64,000 nucleotides of DNA from Closterium sp. NIES-65 (lineage: Eukaryota > Streptophyta > Zygnematophyceae > Desmidiales > Closteriaceae): assembly GCA_948144175.1 (NCBI GenBank), contig CANXME010001996.1, positions 390,001-454,000 on the forward strand, in the 5' to 3' direction. The notes under the pieces are model-generated. The model did no database searches and was not told where the DNA came from. It saw only the letters and a list, made by a program, of their open reading frames with translations. Numbering within the stretch: the first letter of the stretch is position 1; every line of letters begins with the position of its first letter. Both the position numbers and the translations under genes were made by a program. Shown here in pieces: positions 12,115 to 21,483 of the stretch.

Positions 12115-14687
12115 ATGGCGAAACCTAAGCAGTTGACATCTAAGCGCAACAGGTTCTATGAACCCGAAAATAGCAGCGGCTCCGACGACCAAGATCCTGC
12201 CCCGCCGACGTGCAGAACTAGGTCGTCGAAAAATGCAGAGTCTAACATGAAGAATCCAGGGCCGATCCCGCCAACTAAGGCCTCCGGAAGGGCCATGAAG
12301 TTTGCTACGACTAAGGAGGATATGGCGCGGGAGGAGGTGCAGGAAGATTTGGTGTCCCTCGTCGCACGGAATTACATGAAGTCTTCGTACACAAACATGA
12401 CGCTTATAAATCACCGCGGCGTCGGGTGCGAGGTGGATAAGGACGACCTCATGTCGATCGAGGATGATCAGTGGATCACTGATGGTGTGCTAGACTTTCA
12501 CAACGTGTAAGTATCTTCACTGAGGTCACTTGGTTGACGCTTTGTTGCGTAGTATCTGATGTATGGGCAACATCTAATACGCTTTGTTATTTCTTGTTCA
12601 TTACCTGTGCAGGCTGCTTAGCATCTGGAAGTCGACTCTCCGTGACGGGAAAACATGGGCTGCCTTGGACTGCAAGGCGTACTTCCAGACGAACTCGTGT
12701 GGTGCGCCTTTGACGCTGGGGAACGGGCTTCCTCTACTGCAGCACGACTATCTCGCGATCCCTGTGCTAGAGGGGTACGTATCACAAGTATTCGGTTCGT
12801 GAGTGGATTCTTTAGCATGACACCGATGGTTGACTAACCCTAATCCCAACATACCCTCTCATGTTGAGCGTAGGGAGCACTACTCGCTCGTCATCGCTGT
12901 ATCTCCATCGGTGCTTACCAAGTCCGCGGAATCCGAAGGCAAAGAGCGAATGAAGTTGGTCCTGCTGGACAGTAGCATAAAGACAAGGAACACCCGCATG
13001 ATTTTTGCAGGCATCAAGCTGTGAGTACGGGGTTCACTGTCGACGTTGCATGTCGCTGGCAGCTGATGCATAACTTGTTTTAACGATTTCGGCCTGTAAC
13101 GTGCAGAGTGCTGTCCGAACTCGCGAAGGCGAGCAACCCCGACGCGAACATGGAGCTTGTTGACAAGCTCCTATTGGATGCGGAGTGCATAATATTACGG
13201 GTGAGGGCACCAGTGAATGCGCATACATGTGTGCACAATGTTTACGAGGGTAGACGGATTGCTAACTGTAGTGTGCGTTTGTCGAAGTGCAGGAGGATAA
13301 GCTGCCACAGCAGCCGAACAAGCAGGACTGTGGGATTTTTGTTTGCCAGTACCTGAAGACCCTGGTGATGTCCGACTTCACCACGTTATTGAGCGGGCTC
13401 TGGTTTCATGGAGTGACGCCGCACCAATACCGGCGGGAGATGCGGCGCGACTTGTGCGCACACGCGACCGGAGATCTCATTCAGCAGTTGGAAGCACTGG
13501 GGATCGAAATTCCCCCGCAGGACGCAGGCCGGGTAACAGAGGGGGAGACAGTAGTGCGGGAGAGGAACGGTGGTATCGAAGATGTGAGGCAAGCACCGGT
13601 CAGTCAAGCCGGGGATGACGCACGGGTTACGGCGATGATGAGGGAAATTGCGACTATGAAGAACGATGTGATGTTCCTGGACGCGAGCTTCACCGTCATA
13701 TCCAATTTTGTGGGATTGAGGCGCGAGGAGGTGGTGTCCGCTGCAACCCAACTACTGATGCAAGGCAACCCCGTGAGATCCGGCGCAAAAGCAGAGGCAG
13801 GTGGCACCAAGAATGCCCCACAGACTCCACAACGTCCATCCGGGCGCAAAAGGCTTGTTGACAGCAGTCCAGAGGAGGATGTCGTACGCAATGCCACCCG
13901 TGTTGCGCTGGCCTCATCGTTCGCTGCATGTGATCCGACAGCGCGCTTGCTGCAAAACCCGCTGATGTCGGGAGGGACCATACCTCACTGGATGTTCACC
14001 CGCGGGAGACCGCTGCTCGGGGTGACGGTGCGGGCTGGAGCTGATGCGTGGGGAGATACGAGCGGCCACGAGACGGTGAAGGCAGAAGAAGAGGAGGATC
14101 TCGTGTCAGACACGGAGGACGAAGAGGATGGTGACGACACGTGTGTAACGAAGTACACAGGAGTGAAGTTGGAGAAAGCATCAGGCAAGTTTGGCGTGAA
14201 GATCCTGATCAAAGAAGGAGGAAAGCGTAGGCAACAGCGGCTGGGTGCATACACATCGGAGGAGGAGGCGGCGTATGCGTACGCCGCAGGTGCGTTCGTC
14301 CTGAGGCCACGAGACAAGATACCCAACACGGTCAGTCTGTCAGCCGCAGAGAAGGCGATGCTGCGTGGATGCACCAAGGAAGATCTGCAGCTCCTGGTGG
14401 AAGCGCGGAAGTGGTGGAGGTGGCGGAGCTGGCGGGAGGCGAGGGAGGGCGTGAACTGGAAGATGAAACAAGGGAGGAAGCGAGTGGTTCCCACGCGCAC
14501 ACCAAAGAGGCAGAGGGTGGTGGATAGAAACAAGGCGGCCAACGAACCAGACGACCCTTACAATGCTGAGAGTGGGGGAACGGCCCCTGTGCACAACGGT
14601 AGCAGCGGGTGTGCTCGGCACAAGGAAGCCGAGGAGGGTGTCGAAGAGTATGCTGCACATGAGATGTTGGCAGAACATCCTGCGTAG
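12115..14687 (+). CDS. Ulp1/SENP-like (C48) protease fused to an AP2-like domain
   Basis: Five exons join in phase: 12115-12506, 12613-12774, 12874-13020, 13107-13200 and 13293-14687 (729 aa). All donors and acceptors are GT-AG, including GTAAGT after exon 1. The Ulp1 core shows the expected order: WITDGVLDF (~residue 122), catalytic His in GEHYSLVIAV (~186), Asp in LVLLDSS (~214), then QQPNKQDCGIFVCQYL with catalytic Cys at ~277. An acidic linker follows. At about residues 549-605 is an AP2/ERF-like fold: YTGVKLEKASGKFGVKI, RLGAYTSEEEAAYAYAAGAF. The protease should cleave SUMO-like isopeptide bonds in the nucleus; AP2 would bind DNA. Ulp1 genes are common passengers of CACTA-like elements. 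The AP2 fusion is the unusual part. Function in transposition is inferred. Confidence 0.8.
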
Positions 14688-15214
14688 TTGGTGTAGATGC
14701 ATAGACGTACACATGAAAGCAATTGTGCGGTATCGTTTTCGAGTAATTCTGTTGGAGATGTGCAGGGCGGTAGTTTTTCTGCTGGTATTCGTAATTGATG
14801 GGTGCGAAGGCTATTGCTTACACTATGGTGGTCAAATGTTCGGTACATTGTGTGGTAGTGTAACGAGCTATTGGTGACATGTATAATGAAAGGATGTACG
14901 TCAACAACGTGCAGAGTGAACACTTTCATGAGAGAAGATGTACGTACAAACGAGTTCCACCGATACGGTTGTGTCGCCATGATGTGCGCGGTGTGTGGTT
15001 TATGTGTGCACACATGTACATGGCGGCGGATGACGTGGTGTGCATGTATTAGCCGTTTGGGATTGCGGTCATCCAAACAGACACGAAGTCGTATTGCCCA
15101 CCTAACTCACTGCCCATGATGGGCATCAAGTGTGGTAAGAAGTTGGGGTATATGTATAAGTATAGAACCGCCCGTCATTCTGTGACTACATCACTGGATA
15201 CTATTGTTGCTACA
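14688..15214 (+). other. Intergenic spacer inside the DNA transposon
   Basis: Lies between the stop of the Ulp1-AP2 gene and the likely start of the next gene. Open frames here are short and show no domain. It should hold the terminator of the first gene and the promoter of the second. Confidence 0.35.
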
Positions 15215-17273
15215 ATGGATACTTCGCTTGCTTCAGAGGATACTCTGACGGTAGGGCGCGCCCGTCGTGTATCTAACCCGCCGGTGTACCTGCGAGCGTC
15301 GTATCAGCTGACATTGCCGCGCGGTCGGCTGTCTAACGGGAAACGCGGGCCGACACTGCCTAAGCGTCTGAGCGTGACCAAGAAGGGAGACGAGGTGGTA
15401 CAGCATGAGCAAGGTATGCAGAAAGAGCGTGGATGAGTGACTCGTTGTACTCATGCGGCTGTTCGCATTGTATATACGTATGAATCCCAGTGCCCAAAAA
15501 GTATAGCTGACATGTGGTACCGTGCTTGTATGGAGCCTCTGTGTCATCGCAGATGACGGCACTGGTGCAAAGAGTGCTTCATCGTCCGAGCGCAATGAAG
15601 AGGATGGCGAGGCAGACTCAGACACATCGGCCTCAGCCTCACCCGAAGAATCCGGCAAACCTGCCACTGGAGGGAAGACGGCCGGCGATGGGTGTGCGGG
15701 AACCGCTTCACCCAAAGCAGACGGGCGCGAAAGTCGGGGCGCGGGGGAGACGGATGTGTATCGGGGCGAAGGCCGAGGACATGTGGACGGGCATGTGCAC
15801 CGCGCATGCCCGACCCCAGTGGACACCGACGGCCATGACGTGCGCATCTCGAGCCGGGTTCTAGAGCAACTCATCCGGGCTCAGGACAGGAGCGCCAAGG
15901 AGAACGCGCGGTTGGAGGCGCTATTTTTGAATGCAATGGCGGAGCGTTCTGGTGGATCTCGTAAGCGTAAGGCTCGAAAGCAGAGAGACCCAGAGCAGGG
16001 GTGCTTGAACCCGAAGCATAAGCGTGGCGAGACATGGAGCGGCGGGTCGGACGATGACGGAGAGGACGACGAGGAAGATACGCATGGTTCTGGTGGTCGT
16101 CATATGCGTACTGCAAAGTCTCCTATTCTGCAACGCGCGTTGGCGCATCTGCCGACAGATAAGGCGTGGAAGGTGAGCGGGCATGTTTCCATCTTGGTTG
16201 AGTAAATTCCCGTCCGGAATGGGTTGCAGTCTGTACACGTTGATGGTACTAGGTGAATGCTGATGTTGGTGATGGTGTATACTATGGATGCGCAGCAGGT
16301 GTGCGAGCTGGCCAGAGTTCACTTGTTTCTCAACAGGCCCACGTCGTCGATGACCTTCTACCCGAGCAGCGACGATAAGACTCACGGAGTGTGCGCGGTG
16401 CTGGACCGCCTGCCTCACAGCTTCGCCTGTTTGGCGTTGGCGGCTGACAAGTCGCGACGGGCGGATCTCAACAAGACGCTGTCGGAGTGGAAGACAAGGG
16501 CTGCCGCTCGCGTGCGAGACATTGCACTTCCCAAGCTCGGCCTGTTCCGGGACGACAGGGATGCATCCAGCCCGTGGGCACCTGAAAAGGAGCGTAGTAT
16601 CGACAAGATAAGGGAGCGCATTGGGCTTGGCGCTGACCCCCCTGGTGAGTGCATGAGACGACCGTTGGAGTCGTCGACCGTTTGTAGACATGCACCAATG
16701 CGAGAATTGTGGACATTGATACCCACGCTTTGGATGTGGTGTGCAGAAACTCTAGTGCTGACCAGCTGGGCACACGACAGGGATGGCATGCCGTTTGCCT
16801 CCCGGGCGTTCGCGACATGTGCGAAGGCTGCCTTCAAGACGAAGAAGGCAGGGCTGGTGATGACCCTTAAGGTGTACCACCTAGCCTGGTTGGAGCATGT
16901 GGTGAGTGTGTGCGCGCGAGGGTTGAAGGGGTATGCATCCTACTGAAAATGCATGGACTGACGCTTTTTGTGTTGGGCGCAGGTCTCCGACTGCGTCCTC
17001 TACTGGGAGGCGCGGAAAGGCCGGCTCTCCAGCTCGGCGGGCGGGAACGCCCACGTGGTGGATGGGCTCAAGGTCCTGGTCAAGGAGGCCGTGGAGAGGG
17101 TGATCCGTATCCGCAACCCCGAGTATGACGCGGAGCGCGAAGCGTGGATTTGGGGGCGCCATGGCCTGCGCATCTCTACGTGCGGCCTGGAGCACATGAA
17201 GCCCGCGGCCACCACCAAGCTGCAAGGCATCGTAGGGGATGACGACCTTTCGGCGTCACTTGGTGATGAGTAG
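15215..17273 (+). CDS. Unrecognised transposon-borne protein, five exons, 537 aa
   Basis: Exons 15215-15413, 15553-16172, 16296-16644, 16747-16901 and 16983-17273 join in phase with GT-AG introns, giving 537 codons plus stop. The N-terminus is basic (GRARRVSNPPVYLRASYQ). The second exon is acidic and Ser/Glu-rich, then has a Lys/Arg patch (SRKRKARKQRD) that could be a nuclear signal, followed by an Asp/Glu run. The C-terminal ~260 residues look globular (e.g. LPHSFACLALAADKSRR, KVYHLAWLEHVVSDCVLYW). I do not recognise a family. An upstream in-frame ATG at 15116 is possible. Its position beside transposase and Ulp1 genes suggests an accessory role such as DNA or protein binding, but this is inference. 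Confidence 0.6.
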
Positions 17274-18776
17274 ACCGTCAATAGAGGATGCTGGTGGTGA
17301 ACGGTTGAAGGGACAGCTGAAGAGATGCGTAGAAGAGGGCTATTTGTGCGGTGTTGGAAGTTTGGATATGTGGGGTAAGGGGGTTGCATGTGTGTGATTG
17401 AGCGTTGAAGAGGACGGGTGTAGTTAGGAGTTGTGGTACTCATTATGTGCGACCGTGTTATGAATGGGAGAAGTCGTTTGGGGTAATTGATGTTCGAGAT
17501 AACACAGGCAAGTAGAGGATGATGTACAATGCGAAATGCAGGACGGAACCAGGTGTGCGGGCAGACTAATAGTGCGCCGCATTTGGCTGCGCGAGTCGTG
17601 GAGGGTTCCATATGTCGTGACTGGGTAGGACGTGCCCGTGACAACAGTGCGGGCGTGAGGCGTTCTGATTGGATATCATCATGGATAAGCATTATTGTGG
17701 AACCTATGCCCAATTTGACACGCACGGACAAAACTACGCGTGTCACTCTGGTGTACGTTAGAACTATCAAAATTACGTGTAGGAGTGATGGCGTACTGGT
17801 TGGGAGATCGTGTTGATATTCGGCGAGGACGCGACAGGTGTACGGTTAATATTATTTCGCGCACATTGAGCGAAGGCTTATGGCGAGGAGATGGATGGAT
17901 GGTTACTAGATGTGCGAGTGGACGATCCGAAGGCAAGTGAACGGGGTAGATCGCGGCTGTGAGAACAACGTGGCAGCGGGGATTTGCAGACTAGGTGTGC
18001 AGATGGACGGTGAGAATGGAGTCGCAAACGTGTATCGTGAGCAAAACGATTGGGTGCCGAGAAATATGGCGAAGTAAACGAGATTGTGGCGGTGCGACAT
18101 TTGTACGGCGAGGGTGCAATGTTGGATAGGGAGGAAAGGCATGATGCGCCCTCCGATGGATGCCAAGTGTTAAAAACCTAGTGGGTCTCGTACACGAGAG
18201 TTGCGACGTGAGCACCGCTGGGCTGGTTCCAAGCGTCATGTATTTACGGGCTGATTGATGAGGAGATGGACGGAGAAGATGCGAGTGCGATGTGTCAGCG
18301 AGTAGTCGCGAGGTGGTGCTCCCGAAGGAGTAACATGATGTGCGAGTAGCTGACAGGGCGACACGTGAACCGTGTAGATTGCGTAAACAAACGGTAAATC
18401 TAACGGATGGGGTGAGGGTACGTTTTGATGGGTGAACGCTTACGTGGACCATCGGGTTGATACTGGATGCCACGTGTGTTGTCGAGTACGGATGGCAGTT
18501 GGGGTTGCATAGTTGCAACTTTTTAGTCGGTTGGAAAGGTTAGGTTTGGTAAGCTTTCATGTGGTGTTCATTGTCACGGTTTTGCAACGACAACGTAGCA
18601 GGTGTAGTATCCGATTTGATACACGCATGTGTACAGAATGCAGCGGAATAGTGACTGGGTAGTTGGTTTGTCAGTTACAGATGCTATGCAGTTCTAAAAC
18701 CTTGACTTGAAAGTGCCGGGCAGAAGTTATCGAGGAAGTCGCGGCAGAGTGTATTCTGAGTGACTTTTTGAACGTC
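17274..18776 (+). other. Non-coding right arm of the DNA transposon
   Basis: 1.5 kb between the last gene and the right inverted repeat. No supportable gene. Long subterminal regions are usual for CACTA-like elements; I could not define a repeated binding motif by eye. Confidence 0.4.
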
Positions 18777-18792
18777 CCTTTTTCGCGATGTA
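18777..18792 (-). repeat. Right terminal inverted repeat of the Plavaka/CACTA element
   Basis: CCTTTTTCGCGATGTA is the exact reverse complement of 5129-5144. The outermost bases (TTA instead of GTG) differ from the left end, so this end is either mutated or slightly misplaced. Confidence 0.5.
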
Positions 18793-18960
18793 TTAGATAG
18801 TCACTAATACGGTATTACCAACTGTAAGGGACTAGTGCACGCCTTTAAACAGCTCAAGTATGGAGGTAAATCGTGGCCGTCCGTTGCCGCTCCTCTTCAT
18901 GTAGCTCAATCTCAATTCCAAGCGGCCCATACCCCCAATGAGAAGCCCACTCAGACTGTC

Positions 18961-19465
18961 TCTCCTTGCCGTCGCCCTTCTTGCTGCCGCCCCTCTTCAA
19001 CTCTCCTTGCCGTCGCCCTTCTTGTTGCCGCCCCTCTTCAACTCTCCTTGCCGTCGCCCTTCTTGCTGCCGCCCCTCTTCAACTCTCCTTGCCGTCGCCC
19101 TTCTTGTTGCCGCCCCTCTTCAACTCTCCTTGTCGTCGCCCTTCTTGCTGCCGCCCCTCTTCAACTCTCCTTGCCGTCGCCCTTCTTGCTGCCGCCCCTC
19201 TTCAACTCTCCTTGCCGTCGCCCTTCTTGCTGCCGCCCCTCTTCAACTCTCCTTGCCGTCGCCCTTCTTGCTGCCGCCCCTCTTCAACTCTCCTTGCCGT
19301 CGCCCTTCTTGCTGCCGCCCCTCTTCAACTCTCCATTCCGTCTCCCTTCTTGCTGCCGCCCCTCTTCAACTCTCCTTTCCGTCGCCCTTCTTGCTGCCGC
19401 CCCTCTTCAACTCTCCTTGCCGTCGCCCTTCTTGCTGCCGCCCCTCTTCATCTCTCCTTGCTCGC
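18961..19465 (+). repeat. 41-bp pyrimidine-rich minisatellite ending at a splice acceptor
   Basis: About twelve tandem copies of a 41-bp unit around TCTCCTTGCCGTCGCCCTTC, then TTGCTGCCGCCCCTCTTCAA. It runs directly into CTCGCCCTTTTGCAG, the acceptor of the exon at 19476. The unit has no stop and 41 is not a multiple of three, so all plus frames stay open and mimic a protein. It is best read as an expanded polypyrimidine tract. Confidence 0.9.
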
Positions 19466-19475
19466 CCTTTTGCAG

Positions 19476-19636
19476 GCGTGACTAAGTGCGATGATGTGAA
19501 GAGTAAAGATTGCACACAGCCCAAGACGTACCTTTTTGGCTTGATCAAAGGCAAAGACCCCACCAATCAGGAGATCATGGACTGCCTTGTGAAGCGTGAT
19601 CAACAGCTCAAGGAGTGCAGCATGTCAGACTGGTGA
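19476..19636 (+). CDS. Small secreted Cys protein, exon 2 (mature domain)
   Basis: After TTTTGCAG the frame reads GVTKCDDVKSKDC, continues with PKTYLFGLIKGKDPTNQE and IMDCLVKRDQQLKEC, and ends SMSDW at TGA (19634-19636). It is charged, has four Cys and no hydrophobic segment. Joined to exon 1 in phase 1 it gives an 87-aa secreted precursor with a ~60-aa mature part and room for two disulfides. TGG-TGA also forms a good donor (TG|GTGAGC), so a further exon is possible. The nearest acceptor, at about 20201, would create an immediate stop. Family not recognised. Confidence 0.5.
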
Positions 19637-20300
19637 GCGGGCGGTGCATGTTGTTTAGAGGGTGATGTGCATTGTGAGAGGGTGATGCATGTTGGTGAGA
19701 GAAGACGCATGTTTGATGAGAGCCTCTCTTGTATCATTTCCGCACTTGTCTTCTCTTCTCTGTCACGGTGTTGCCAACCAACCTCCCCGTGTGCACTGGC
19801 TATGGGGCTCAGCCATCATGTCGGCATGTGCGCCGCATAGAACGGTCATAACATCTGCTCCTCTCAACGCGGCAGAGACTCTGTGGGGCCCACCTCGCCC
19901 TCGTATGCATGTGCTGTGAGGCTCAGCCTCATGTCCATGAGCGCCGCATACCAGCTGTCCCTATGCAGCGCGGCTGAGTCTGGAGAGTCTATGTGTGGCC
20001 CACCTCGCCCGCGTGTGCATGTGCTGTGGGGCTCAGCCATCATGGTGCCAACACGTGCGTCGCATGGAAAGGCCATACCGCTGACCTTTTTGCAGGGCGG
20101 AAGTGTCTATGGAGTCTATGCTGAGCCCAACTCGCCCGTGTGTGCATCTGCTGTGAGACTGACTCGTGTCACCTTCCTACCTTGTCCTTCTGTCCGCAGA
20201 TCTCTGCCGGTCCAGCAGTCGCCAAGAGCAGCGCCTAGCAACACCCAGCGGGCCCGCTGTCAAGACTGGAAGCGTGTAATACTATTGTAATACTAATACT
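19637..20300 (+). repeat. Degenerate ~120-bp tandem repeats downstream of the secreted-protein gene
   Basis: Three to four diverged copies share GCCCACCTCGCCC, GTGTGCATGTGCTGTG and GGCTCAGCC(A/T)CATG, at about 19790, 19890, 20000 and 20110. Probably 3' UTR or a terminal intron; no clear coding. Confidence 0.5.
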
Positions 20301-21483
20301 AGTAACGGAGGGGGAAAGACGAGGGGGCTTCTGCTTGCTGCAACGGAGATTAGCCTTGGCGCCATGAGGGTGTGCTCATTCCTCTCCTGGTCCTTCTGCA
20401 TGGGTGTGCATTTATGTTAGTGTTCTCAGTGTGGGTGTTCGTGGGTGCTTGGGTGAGATGGATTTTAGGTGATGTGCCTGGATGTCAATGAGCCACACAG
20501 TGTATCTTATTGTAATATGTTTTGTCCACTAAGCATATGCTTGCTTTAACCCTTGCGCTGCATCTTTTGAACAGCTAATATCGTTATATGGTAGCCAACA
20601 GTTACTGTGTATCTGCGTGCACCTGGGTGGAAGCGACGAGAGTGGCGGCACTCATGCGAGAAGCAATTTCGAAGATCAAGCAAGTGCCAGGAATCTAAAA
20701 ATCAGCTCGTTTTCCGAATCGTGCTGCGACACCAAAGAAGTGGACTTCGGCCTTTCGAAACAGAAAATGAAGGCGCCCCAGAATGTCGCAAAATTTACAT
20801 TGTGAATTGGATCGGAGAGTAAGACCTTCTTAGCAACTAGCGGCGTCGATTGCCGAGAATAATGACTAACACGGCAAGTACGATGCGAGCTAAAATTGTT
20901 ACCTTAAGTGCTACTAAATTCGTGTAACCTAGGCCGCAATTAGTCACGTAACCTAATTTTCCGTCTGGCTGAGTAAGCTGGAGGGTAACAATTAGGGAGG
21001 TAAGCAGCCAGATAGAAATCAGAATTTTATCCTCAGTCGTAGGGCGTCTCCATTAGCGAACTCCAGTTAGGGACGTGTGAGGTGAGGCGAACATTTCGCA
21101 ATTGTCTTTACAGGGAATAAGCACTCTGTTTCGTTGATAGGTGTAACCACGAAACAGAAAACGAGTTCGGTTTGTTTGGACCAACATGAAATCTCGTGGG
21201 CACCTGACCGAGTACTCCCAACCGTACCCAGCCAATCTAGTTGCTTTATGTACCGCTGTAGAACGCAAAAACGACTTATCGGACCGCATTCAATCGAACC
21301 TGTGAGACACTCCCTGACCAGATGCCTCCATGCTCGCTTCAGCCTATTTCACTCATTCCTGCTGGTCTTCATTCCCCACCCACCACATACTTCTTCGAAC
21401 CGCGACTTCGGAGTGCTTGCATCTAAGGGAAGAAATTTCGAGATTTCAATCCATCCGATTTTTCAGGCCGTACGATCGCCGTC
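20301..21483 (+). other. Intergenic region and eIF2D promoter
   Basis: No gene supported. The last ~150 bp before the eIF2D ATG should hold its 5' UTR. No TATA box or binding site could be assigned. Confidence 0.4.

Larger units (their letters stand above)
5126..18792. mobile_element. Plavaka/CACTA-type DNA transposon with three genes
   Basis: A ~13.7-kb block holding a minus-strand Plavaka-like transposase (about 10032-5574), a plus-strand Ulp1-AP2 fusion (12115-14687) and a plus-strand gene of unknown function (15215-17273). A 16-bp word, TACATCGCGAAAAAGG, occurs at 5129-5144 and as its exact reverse complement at 18777-18792. On the left it is preceded by CAC, giving the CACTA start typical of the superfamily. 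No clean 3-bp target duplication was found, so the ends are approximate. The block lies in the putative intron of a host gene and itself contains a non-autonomous LTR element (10132-11341). Confidence 0.65.

Noticed and set aside
18961..19465. Long Leu/Pro/Ser/Cys-rich reading frames
   Set aside because: They arise from a stop-free 41-bp repeat open in all plus frames; only the part after the acceptor (19476) looks coding.
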